Shown here: positions 1 through 5,485 of the stretch, piece after piece
Numbering within the stretch: the stretch's first letter is position 1
Layout: the number at the start of each line of letters is the position of its first letter
Assembly (NCBI GenBank): GCA_946533615.1
Contig: CAMNBY010000035.1
Location: 1-5,750 of the forward strand
DNA: 5,750 nt
Source of the DNA: an uncultured Clostridia bacterium
GTDB taxonomy: Bacteria > Bacillota > Clostridia > Oscillospirales > Ruminococcaceae
Direction of reading: 5' to 3'
The notes under the pieces: generated by a model
Seen by the model: the letters and a program-made list of their open reading frames with translations, nothing else
What the model was told of the DNA's origin: nothing
Databases searched by the model: none
Program-made: the position numbers and the translations under genes

Positions 1-730
1 AACAACGGCGGCGACGCTGCCGCCAGCGCCCGTCACTACTTCGGCGGCGCCTGTGACTACGTCACAAACAACGACGGCCACGACCACCGCTTCAAGCACC
101 TCGGCTGCTCCCGAGACCCCGAAGGAAAAGCCCAAGCCCGCCGAAAAGCGCGAGCACCCCGATGTCAAGCTCGACACCGTGCTTTACGATCAGCTCACGG
201 GAAGGAACAACAGCCTTGTTGGCTGCGGCCCGACAAGCGCTGCTATGCTGCTCACCAGCGAGGCAGGCCTCGACGTCTCAAAGGACGACGCCGTGGAGCT
301 GGCTTACAAGAAGAAGTATTACTACTCCGCGGGGTATAATTTCACCTCGGGCTTCGGCGTGATACAGGAGGACATTCAGAAGCTTCTCGCCGAGTACGGC
401 TGCGAGAGCCAAATCGACCATCTCTGGAGCGACACGAACGAGCAGGCCATCGAAAAGATAGACAAGCTTCTCGATGAGGGGCACAGGATCATTCTCGGTC
501 ACCGCAAGCCCGACAACGTGCTGCACTATGCGGTGATATACGGCAGGCACGAGAAGAACGGCGTGATACGCTACAACATCAACGACCCCTGGGGCGGCGT
601 AAAATGGGAGTGGACAGAGCAGGAGCTGCTGTCCCGCCTGCAAAACACATGGGGCTACGATGCCACCACCGTTCAGGGGCTCGTCAAGGGCATTCAGTGG
701 ATAACCAAGCTGCCCGACAGCGCAGAGTGA
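1..730 (+). CDS. Secreted C39-like (Peptidase_C39_2) cysteine peptidase-fold protein, 5' partial
   Basis: The reading frame is open from base 2 with no stop, so the N-terminus lies left of the window. The GTG at 53 has no ribosome binding site and sits inside low-complexity sequence, so it is unlikely to be the start. Residue numbers below count from that GTG. The visible part begins with a Thr/Ala/Pro-rich stretch and a Lys/Pro/Glu linker (to about residue 37), typical of an extracellular spacer. A papain-like C39_2 domain follows (about 39-220). It has a Gln at 47 (candidate oxyanion residue), GCGPTS with nucleophile Cys58, LHYAVIYG with His158, and INDPWGG with Asp178, so the catalytic set looks complete. 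C39-like proteins in Firmicutes cleave peptides or act in cell-surface processing; the substrate here is unknown. It is probably co-transcribed with the lipoprotein gene 16 bp downstream. The family call is fairly secure, the activity is inferred, and secretion is inferred because the signal peptide is not visible. Confidence 0.88.
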   Translation, partial: TTAATLPPAPVTTSAAPVTTSQTTTATTTASSTSAAPETPKEKPKPAEKREHPDVKLDTVLYDQLTGRNNSLVGCGPTSAAMLLTSEAGLDVSKDDAVELAYKKKYYYSAGYNFTSGFGVIQEDIQKLLAEYGCESQIDHLWSDTNEQAIEKIDKLLDEGHRIILGHRKPDNVLHYAVIYGRHEKNGVIRYNINDPWGGVKWEWTEQELLSRLQNTWGYDATTVQGLVKGIQWITKLPDSAE

Positions 731-734
731 AGCA

Positions 735-740
735 AAGGAG
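735..740 (+). promoter_or_regulatory. Ribosome binding site of the DUF3887-like lipoprotein gene
   Basis: AAGGAG lies 6 bases before the ATG at 747, inside the 16-bp gap after the upstream stop. This fixes the start. No promoter fits in the gap, which supports co-transcription with the upstream gene. Confidence 0.85.
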
Positions 741-746
741 ACAAAC

Positions 747-1199
747 ATGAAAAAGGCGATACTTATACTATCTGTTCTTTCGGCGTGTGTGATGCTAAGT
801 TCCTGCGGGGGCTCCGAGTCGAGTGCCGCCGCCTCAAAGGAGGAGAGCGCTGCCGAAACCGTCCTGCCCGAGGAGCTCAAAGGCCTCAGCTGTTCGGAGG
901 AGGCCGTGAAGCTCAGCGAGTACATGATGGACGGGAAATACGATAGTGTCAACGCGGCCTTTACCGAAGACCTTGCGGGGAAGATGCCTGCGGGCGACCT
1001 GCAGGTCTACTGGGAGGTGCTTTTAGCCGAGGCAGGCACCTACAATGGCCACATCGACACGATGACCTCGGAGGAGTCGGGAAAGAATGTCTCGGACTGC
1101 GTCCTTGACTATTCCGCAAAGGACATCGTCCTTTCCTATGTCTTCGAGGAGGACGGCAGAGTCAGCACGTTCTGGCTCGATCTTCAGGATAACGCATGA
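747..1199 (+). CDS. Small DUF3887-like lipoprotein
   Basis: This is a 150-residue protein with a clear lipoprotein signal: Lys-Lys at 2-3, a hydrophobic core (4-17) and lipobox LSSC with the lipidated Cys at 20. After cleavage it would be anchored to the outer face of the cytoplasmic membrane. A Ser/Ala/Glu-rich tether spans about 21-45. The folded part (about 50-148) reads like one DUF3887 unit: a helix ending MMDGKYDSVNAAF, then the LQVYWEVLLAEAGTYNGH segment, then beta-strand-like sequence to the end. DUF3887 domains occur in secreted or lipid-anchored Firmicute proteins and have no assigned biochemical role. The gene sits 16 bp after the C39-like gene, so the two probably form one transcript. 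The lipoprotein could be an accessory or a substrate-side partner of that peptidase-like protein, which is inference only. The transcript ends at the hairpin at 1210-1243. The lipoprotein call is strong and the DUF3887 call is moderate, made from pattern recognition. Confidence 0.9.
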   Translation: MKKAILILSVLSACVMLSSCGGSESSAAASKEESAAETVLPEELKGLSCSEEAVKLSEYMMDGKYDSVNAAFTEDLAGKMPAGDLQVYWEVLLAEAGTYNGHIDTMTSEESGKNVSDCVLDYSAKDIVLSYVFEEDGRVSTFWLDLQDNA

Positions 1200-1209
1200 G
1201 AAAACACAA

Positions 1210-1249
1210 AGCCCCGAGCGGTACAGGACACCGCTTCGGGGCTGTTTTT
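1210..1249. terminator. Rho-independent terminator between convergent genes
   Basis: The stem AGCCCCGA/TCGGGGCT (1210-1217 with 1236-1243) is extended by GCGGT/ACCGC (1218-1222 with 1230-1234) across a single bulged T at 1235, with a 7-nt loop. On the plus strand it is followed by GTTTTTATT, a good U-tract. On the minus strand the tail is the weaker CTTTGTGTTTT. It therefore terminates the C39/DUF3887 transcript and plausibly the opposing DUF3810 operon. The plus-strand T-run overlaps the stop codon of the minus-strand gene at 1248-1250. Confidence 0.88.
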
Positions 1250-2384
1250 ATTCTTTGTTCTTTCCGATGCCGTAGTTCAGCAGCAGATCTACCATTCTTC
1301 CGTAGGAGCGCTTACCGTCCTCGACGCCGTTCATTTTCAGCGAGGCCTCCATCGCCTTGTCGCCGATGTCCGCGACGGTCTCGGAGGGGAGCAGGCCTTC
1401 GTCGCTCTCCTGCACCGACTGCCAGTAGGAGGCGTTGCCGTTGATGTCGGTGTAGACCTCCTGACAGAGCTGTGAATAAGCGCCGTTTATCTCGTCCTCG
1501 GTGCAGTTGTCACGCACCTGAGACAGCACATATTTAAGCGCCCTGAGATAGCCGCTGTACTGGTACTCGATGTCGTCACAGCGGGTGCAGGCAAGAAAGG
1601 CTATGAAGTTCGCCTCGTCCTCGAGCATGAAGCCCCGCGTGTGTGCAAGCTCGTGACACACGGTCTCGGGCAGGTTCGAGGGGTACATCTCGCGGTTGTA
1701 GTTGGCCTCGAGAGTGAACGGGAAGTATATCCCCATCAGGTACTGCTGGCTCATGAAGAAAGAATTCTTCACGGCCTTGGGCGTGACGTAAAAGCCGTCC
1801 AGCCGCTCAAACTCCGAGCCGAGATCGTTCATCGCTTTTTTTGCGGTCTCGTCAAGGTCGGTGGTAAGCACGAACAGGCCTTCGTCGTCCCGCTTCATCT
1901 GCGGCGCTCTCGAATTGCAGTTGTCCGCAAGGTATGAGCAGAGGTCAAGCAGCTCCCGGTTTGTGTGTTCCTCGGCGGGTATGCCGTAGATCTCGCCGAA
2001 GGTCGGACAGCGGTAAAGCACAAAGCAGTTAAGGGTCTCGGTGAACAGCACAAAGGCCAGCACCCAGAGATAGAACAGACAGTAGATGCGCAGTATGCGG
2101 CTGCGGTTCTGTTCCTTTTTTCTGCCGATCACAAGAAGAACGATCATCGAGGGAAGCGTCAGCAGCACCGTGACTATCCCGAGGATTATCAGCAGCTCGC
2201 CGAACGAGAACGGCAGCAGGGAAGTCAGGCGGCCGTAGGTGTTCAGCCAGATCGGAAAGACGTTCTCGGCGTAGGCCTCGCAGAACCCAGGGGACAGCCG
2301 CGAGATCAGAAGCAGCACCCCGCAGATGGCAAAGATGATGATAAGCGCCCATGTGCTTTTTTTCAGGCTTTTAAGTTTGTTCAT
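1248..2384 (-). CDS. DUF3810-type membrane protein with HELAH zinc-metallopeptidase motif
   Basis: This is a 378-residue protein that matches DUF3810 in pattern and length. Three hydrophobic segments lie at about 12-29, 60-87 and 98-120. The basic N-terminus (KLKSLKK) and the basic loop RKKEQNRSR between segments 2 and 3 suggest N-in topology, which puts the large C-terminal domain outside the cell. That domain has YFPFTLEANYN (220-230), then HELAHTRGF with His244, Glu245 and His248, then EDEANF (255-260). These provide an HExxH zinc site plus downstream glutamates (255 or 257) as candidate third ligand. The C-terminal SYGRMVDLLLNYG also looks family-like. The function of DUF3810 is unknown; metalloprotease activity is inferred from the motif. 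A CxxC (Cys266-Cys269) follows the motif. The start ATG overlaps the stop of the upstream lipoprotein gene (ATGA), and the preceding site is only a weak GAGGCG, so translation is probably coupled. Confidence 0.92.
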   Translation of the reverse strand: MNKLKSLKKSTWALIIIFAICGVLLLISRLSPGFCEAYAENVFPIWLNTYGRLTSLLPFSFGELLIILGIVTVLLTLPSMIVLLVIGRKKEQNRSRILRIYCLFYLWVLAFVLFTETLNCFVLYRCPTFGEIYGIPAEEHTNRELLDLCSYLADNCNSRAPQMKRDDEGLFVLTTDLDETAKKAMNDLGSEFERLDGFYVTPKAVKNSFFMSQQYLMGIYFPFTLEANYNREMYPSNLPETVCHELAHTRGFMLEDEANFIAFLACTRCDDIEYQYSGYLRALKYVLSQVRDNCTEDEINGAYSQLCQEVYTDINGNASYWQSVQESDEGLLPSETVADIGDKAMEASLKMNGVEDGKRSYGRMVDLLLNYGIGKNKE

Positions 2385-4108
2385 AGCTTCGCCTCGCCCT
2401 CGCTGACGATGTTGTAGTCGCTGTCATACAGCGCTATCTCCAGCTCGTGACCCTTTATCATGTCGGTGCTCACGTCCGTGCCGCCGTTAAGGTCAACAAG
2501 ATGCACCTCGGAATAGCAGGCCTTTCCTGCGGGCAGCTGACAAACAGCGCCCACAAGCCAGAGCGACTCTGTGTCGATGCTTTTTTCGTCAAGGCTCAAA
2601 ACAAGCGCCTTGTCCGTTTTGTTTTCGGCATAAAGCGAGACCGTGACACGATATCCCCTGTCGCGGACGGCAAGCTCGTAAAGGGTGGCGTTGTCGTCCT
2701 CATAGATGACCTTGCCGTTTTCGGCGGGGTCAAAGTCGTGCTTCTCCTTGCTGAATTCAAGCTCGAAGGGTCCCGCCGAGGCCGTCTCACCGTCTGAGAA
2801 GCAGAAAAAGTTCAGTCTTATGCTTATATCTGTCACGCCGCCCACGACCTCGTCAAAGCCACCAAGGGGTATCTCGGCCATGATGTAGTCGGCGGAATTC
2901 GCGGCGATCGTGGGATTTAGATCGTTCGAGGGGAAGCTCAGGCCGTTCACAGCTGACACGCTCGTGACCTCCCAGCGATTGTCGGACAGGTTTGTAAGCT
3001 TGAAGTATACGACAGCCATGTCGCCGGTTTCGTTATCCTCGCCGTCGCGGAAGGCGGTGTAGACGTATTCGGCTTTCAGCTTTCCGTCATAGATCTCGGA
3101 AGAGGGTTCGCCGCCGTCAAGCGTCACCGAAAGGGGAATGAGCTCGCTCATGCCGAGAGCCGCGTTGTATTCTTTGATGTCGTCCACGGCCTCTGTGGGC
3201 TGAGGGTCGGTGTCGGCTTCGGGAACGCTCGCGTCCTTGGGGTCGTCCGTGGTAAGCGGGATGAAAATGCTCTCGGTCGTGAAAACGGGCTCGCCGCCGT
3301 CATCGCCGAAATACTGCTCCAGCTTGTAGCCATCGAGCTCAAGCTTTATATACGGCAGAGCCTCCAGGTCAAGGCTGCTGCCCGTAAGCTCGAGATCAGT
3401 GTAGGCTGTGGCGCCTGCGGGAACAAAGCAGTAGATCGAACCCTTCAGGCCGTCGGGCTCGAGGAAATAGCTGTTCCTCGTGATGAACAGCTCCTGCCCT
3501 GTCTTGTTTTTCAGGCACAGCTCGGCACGGGCATCGTCGCCGCTGCTTTCGTATTTTGTCAGCATCACGTCAAGGTTCTCGTCGGAGTAGATGCTCTCGG
3601 CAGGAAAACGGGGCTCGAGCAGGTCGGAGCCGCCTCTCTGTACCTCGATCACGTCGGTCAGGCTGCCGCTGTCAACATTATGGTTTTCATCAAGCGCGTA
3701 AAACCGCATACGCAGCGTGCTTGGCGAAACGTCCTTCGGGAACGAGCATGACATTGTGGTCTCTTCGCCCGGGCTCAGATAGCCCGAGCTGAGCGAGGTG
3801 TGATTGTATACCACGCCGTCAGCTTCGACATAGCAGCTCCTGACCGTGCGGTCCGAGTCGGCGGTGTTTTTGGCATAGATCGCGAAGTTTTGCTCTCCAA
3901 AGGCCGAGAGCCGAAGCTCTACACCAGCCACGGTCGCGATCAGGCGCTGGTCGTTTATTGTAACGTCTGTTTCGCCGTTGACGGTGTAGGTGTTCTCGTT
4001 TTGGACGACTGTCGAAGACGGCCGCACCTTGTTTTCGGGTCGGCTCGAGCAGGACGCAAGCATCAAGGCACAGAGAGCCGCCGTCAAAATGCAGCGCAGA
4101 AGCCTCAT
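2381..4108 (-). CDS. Multi-module lipoprotein with four Ig-like/beta-sandwich-like repeats (function unknown)
   Basis: This is a 575-residue protein if it starts at the ATG (4106-4108). A GTG directly in front (4109-4111) would add one residue. The ATG is preferred because it lies 7 bases from AGGAGG, against 4 for the GTG. The signal peptide has lipobox LASC with Cys20, so the protein is predicted to be anchored on the outer membrane face. After a short tether (20-45) there appear to be four beta-rich modules, at about 46-158, 172-285, 337-455 and 459-573. Each centres on an N-K-T or N-x-S/T-D strand pair and a Pro/Ala-Gly or Ala-Asn turn. Modules 2 and 4 are most alike: both have IY-x-D-(E/D)-N, then (K/E)NKT, then PAG. 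An acidic, Pro-rich linker (about 286-336) joins modules 2 and 3. I recognise no named family. It is the first gene of a two-gene operon with the DUF3810 protein, which suggests that the two work together outside the membrane. Confidence 0.9.
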   Translation of the reverse strand: MRLLRCILTAALCALMLASCSSRPENKVRPSSTVVQNENTYTVNGETDVTINDQRLIATVAGVELRLSAFGEQNFAIYAKNTADSDRTVRSCYVEADGVVYNHTSLSSGYLSPGEETTMSCSFPKDVSPSTLRMRFYALDENHNVDSGSLTDVIEVQRGGSDLLEPRFPAESIYSDENLDVMLTKYESSGDDARAELCLKNKTGQELFITRNSYFLEPDGLKGSIYCFVPAGATAYTDLELTGSSLDLEALPYIKLELDGYKLEQYFGDDGGEPVFTTESIFIPLTTDDPKDASVPEADTDPQPTEAVDDIKEYNAALGMSELIPLSVTLDGGEPSSEIYDGKLKAEYVYTAFRDGEDNETGDMAVVYFKLTNLSDNRWEVTSVSAVNGLSFPSNDLNPTIAANSADYIMAEIPLGGFDEVVGGVTDISIRLNFFCFSDGETASAGPFELEFSKEKHDFDPAENGKVIYEDDNATLYELAVRDRGYRVTVSLYAENKTDKALVLSLDEKSIDTESLWLVGAVCQLPAGKACYSEVHLVDLNGGTDVSTDMIKGHELEIALYDSDYNIVSEGEAKL

Positions 4109-4113
4109 CACAG

Positions 4114-4121
4114 CACCTCCT
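4114..4121 (-). promoter_or_regulatory. Strong ribosome binding site deciding the lipoprotein start
   Basis: On the minus strand this reads AGGAGGTG, a near-perfect anti-16S match. It is followed by CT, then GTG, then ATG. The AGGAGG core is 4 bases from the GTG and 7 bases from the ATG, so the ATG at 4108 is the more likely start. Confidence 0.8.
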
Positions 4122-4126
4122 CAATA

Positions 4127-4141
4127 ATAGTAAGCTACTAT
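4127..4141. promoter_or_regulatory. Dyad ATAGTA-AGC-TACTAT near the predicted start of the lipoprotein transcript
   Basis: This is a perfect 6-bp inverted repeat with a 3-base centre. It lies between the minus-strand -10 (4143-4148) and the ribosome binding site (4114-4121), covering the expected +1 near 4136. The position suits an operator, but the site is AT-rich and short, so chance is possible. Confidence 0.35.
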
Positions 4142-4142
4142 A

Positions 4143-4171
4143 AATTTAACATAAAAAAGCAATAAAGTCAA
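4143..4171 (-). promoter_or_regulatory. Predicted sigma-A promoter of the lipoprotein-DUF3810 operon
   Basis: Read on the minus strand there is a TTGACT -35 (4166-4171), a 17-bp AT-rich spacer and a TAAATT -10 (4143-4148). The expected transcript start is near 4136, giving a leader of about 28 bases. A TATAGT (4138-4143) overlaps this -10 but has no -35 at workable spacing. Confidence 0.68.
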
Positions 4172-4184
4172 GGACAATGCGGGA

Positions 4185-4213
4185 TTGACACTAACTTCCA
4201 AATGGTATATAAT
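4185..4213 (+). promoter_or_regulatory. Consensus sigma-A promoter of the DUF815 ATPase gene
   Basis: TTGACA (4185-4190), a 17-bp spacer and TATAAT (4208-4213) match the housekeeping consensus in both hexamers and in spacing. The expected start is near 4220, leaving a leader of only about 15 bases that begins at the ribosome binding site. It lies back to back with the leftward promoter; the two -35 boxes are 13 bp apart. Confidence 0.88.
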
Positions 4214-4220
4214 AATTGTG

Positions 4221-4226
4221 AAGGAG
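4221..4226 (+). promoter_or_regulatory. Ribosome binding site fixing the DUF815 start at 4235
   Basis: AAGGAG lies 8 bases before the ATG at 4235. An in-frame ATG at 4202 falls between the -35 and -10 boxes, upstream of the expected transcript start, so it cannot be the initiator of this transcript. Confidence 0.88.
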
Positions 4227-4234
4227 TGATATTC

Positions 4235-5437
4235 ATGACCGATCTTAAAGAGCTTTGCCTGCGGCTGGACACACTGGTGGTGTTCAGGGGGCTTTACGAT
4301 GTTCCCGAGTTCGCGGCGCTGCGTGATGTCATCAGATACGCCGAAAACGGCGACGGCCGCAGAGCCTTCGAGCGCTACTGCTCCGTTGTGCCGACGATAT
4401 ATGAAAACGGCGGAAGCCTGACCCGCCTTGTGCAGCGGCTCGTGCTCGAGGACGAGAATTTTTACATACTGAGAAAGGGCGAAAACCGCGAGACAGGCGC
4501 CTTTGCCGACGAGTGCCTTGCAAACGAGCTCTACGCTTTGCAGGAGCTTGCCTGCCTGCCCTTTGACGAGCTTTCCGCGCATTTTGATTACAAGGGCTTT
4601 ATCCCGCGCTACACGACCGAGCCCGTCGATCTCTCTCAGGACTACGCCCTGCGCATCAAGAGCATCGGCAAGTTCGGCTACGGCATCTACTCCAAGTACC
4701 ATGTCTTTGTGGTCAAGGACGGCGAGATCGTGCCCGTCGAATACCCCGACAGCGTGAAGCTCTCAGAGCTTTCGGGCTATCAGCGCGAGCGCGGCGAGGT
4801 CATCGCGAACACGATGGCTCTGCTGAAGGGCAGACCTGCAAACAACGTGCTGCTCTACGGCGACTGCGGAACGGGAAAATCCTCGACGGTCAAGGCCATC
4901 GCCAACGAGTACCGCAGCGAGGGGCTCAGGCTTATCGAGCTGAAAAAGCGCCAGCTCCACGAGATACCGAACATCGTCCGAACGATAAGCCGCAACCCGC
5001 TTAAATTCATCGTCTTCATCGACGACCTTTCCTTCACCGAGGACGACGACGACTTTGCGGCGCTGAAAGCTATCCTCGAGGGCAGCGTATCCTCGACGGC
5101 GGATAATCTTGTGATCTACGCCACCTCGAACCGCCGCCACCTTGTGCGCGAGACCTTCTCTGCCCGCGAGGGCGACGAGATACACCGCAACGACACCATG
5201 CAGGAGCTTCTGAGCCTTTCGGAGCGCTTCGGCCTCAGAGTCGTGTTCTCGAAGCCCGACAAGGCGCTCTATCTTTCGGTGGTCCGCGATATCGCCGCCC
5301 AGTACGGCATCGACAAGCCCGAGGAGGAGCTCTTCCGCGAGGCCGAGGCCTACGCCCTTGCACGCGGCGGACGTTCTCCCCGAGCCGCAAAGCAGTTTGT
5401 CGAATACCTTAAAGGCGCCGCCGACATCGGCGAGTGA
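4235..5437 (+). CDS. DUF815-type AAA+ ATPase
   Basis: This is a 400-residue soluble protein with no signal peptide or membrane segment, so it is predicted to be cytosolic. The N-terminal half (about 1-190) is a helical region without a recognised fold. The AAA+ core follows: Walker A GDCGTGKSS (209-217, Lys215), Walker B FIVFIDDLSF (258-267, Asp263/Asp264), a sensor-1-like ATSNRRH (296-302, Asn299), the conserved LSERFG (328-333, Arg331) and a C-terminal GGRSPRAAKQFVEYL (378-392) in the sensor-2/lid region. Order and spacing fit DUF815, a widespread P-loop family whose partner and biological role are unassigned. All nucleotide-binding residues appear intact, so ATPase activity is expected. 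The gene has its own consensus promoter and is followed by a strong terminator, so it is probably transcribed alone and at a substantial basal level. Nothing in the neighbouring genes points to a specific client. Confidence 0.93.
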   Translation: MTDLKELCLRLDTLVVFRGLYDVPEFAALRDVIRYAENGDGRRAFERYCSVVPTIYENGGSLTRLVQRLVLEDENFYILRKGENRETGAFADECLANELYALQELACLPFDELSAHFDYKGFIPRYTTEPVDLSQDYALRIKSIGKFGYGIYSKYHVFVVKDGEIVPVEYPDSVKLSELSGYQRERGEVIANTMALLKGRPANNVLLYGDCGTGKSSTVKAIANEYRSEGLRLIELKKRQLHEIPNIVRTISRNPLKFIVFIDDLSFTEDDDDFAALKAILEGSVSSTADNLVIYATSNRRHLVRETFSAREGDEIHRNDTMQELLSLSERFGLRVVFSKPDKALYLSVVRDIAAQYGIDKPEEELFREAEAYALARGGRSPRAAKQFVEYLKGAADIGE

Positions 5438-5449
5438 CCCGAAAAAAGC

Positions 5450-5477
5450 AAAGCCCCGAGCGATCGTTCGGGGCTTT
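5450..5477. terminator. Bidirectional Rho-independent terminator
   Basis: The perfect 10-bp stem AAAGCCCCGA/TCGGGGCTTT (5450-5459 with 5468-5477) has an 8-nt loop GCGATCGT. Plus-strand transcripts end in CTTTTAT. Minus-strand transcripts end in GGGCTTTGCTTTTTTC, a strong U-tract from the A-run at 5442-5447. It serves the DUF815 gene and the convergent FN3 gene. Confidence 0.92.
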
Positions 5478-5485
5478 TATCATGC

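Noticed and set aside
53..55. GTG as the start of the C39-like gene
   Set aside because: There is no ribosome binding site before it, and the same frame is open to the window edge with the same Thr/Ala-rich composition.
278..952. Long minus-strand open frame (224 codons) opposite the C39-like and DUF3887-like genes
   Set aside because: It spans two well-supported genes and their junction antisense. It has no ribosome binding site or recognisable domain, and is explained by GC-rich codon bias.
1196..1444. Plus-strand Arg/Ser/Pro-rich open frame beginning at the DUF3887 stop
   Set aside because: It reads through the terminator hairpin into the antisense of the DUF3810 gene, and its composition is typical of a shadow frame.
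1965..2417. Plus-strand open frame opposite the DUF3810 N-terminus
   Set aside because: The product is Gln/Arg/Asp-rich without domain signal, while the minus strand encodes clear membrane segments.
3800..4165. Plus-strand open frame opposite the lipoprotein signal peptide
   Set aside because: The minus strand has a lipobox and a strong ribosome binding site; the plus frame crosses the promoter and has no start signals.
4202..4234. Upstream ATG as the start of the DUF815 protein
   Set aside because: It lies between the -35 and -10 boxes, so it is not in the transcript. The ATG at 4235 has AAGGAG at ideal spacing.
4121..4702. Minus-strand open frame (193 codons) opposite the start of the DUF815 gene
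   Set aside because: It is antisense to a conserved AAA+ gene, runs through both divergent promoters and ends in low-quality AT-rich sequence with no family features.
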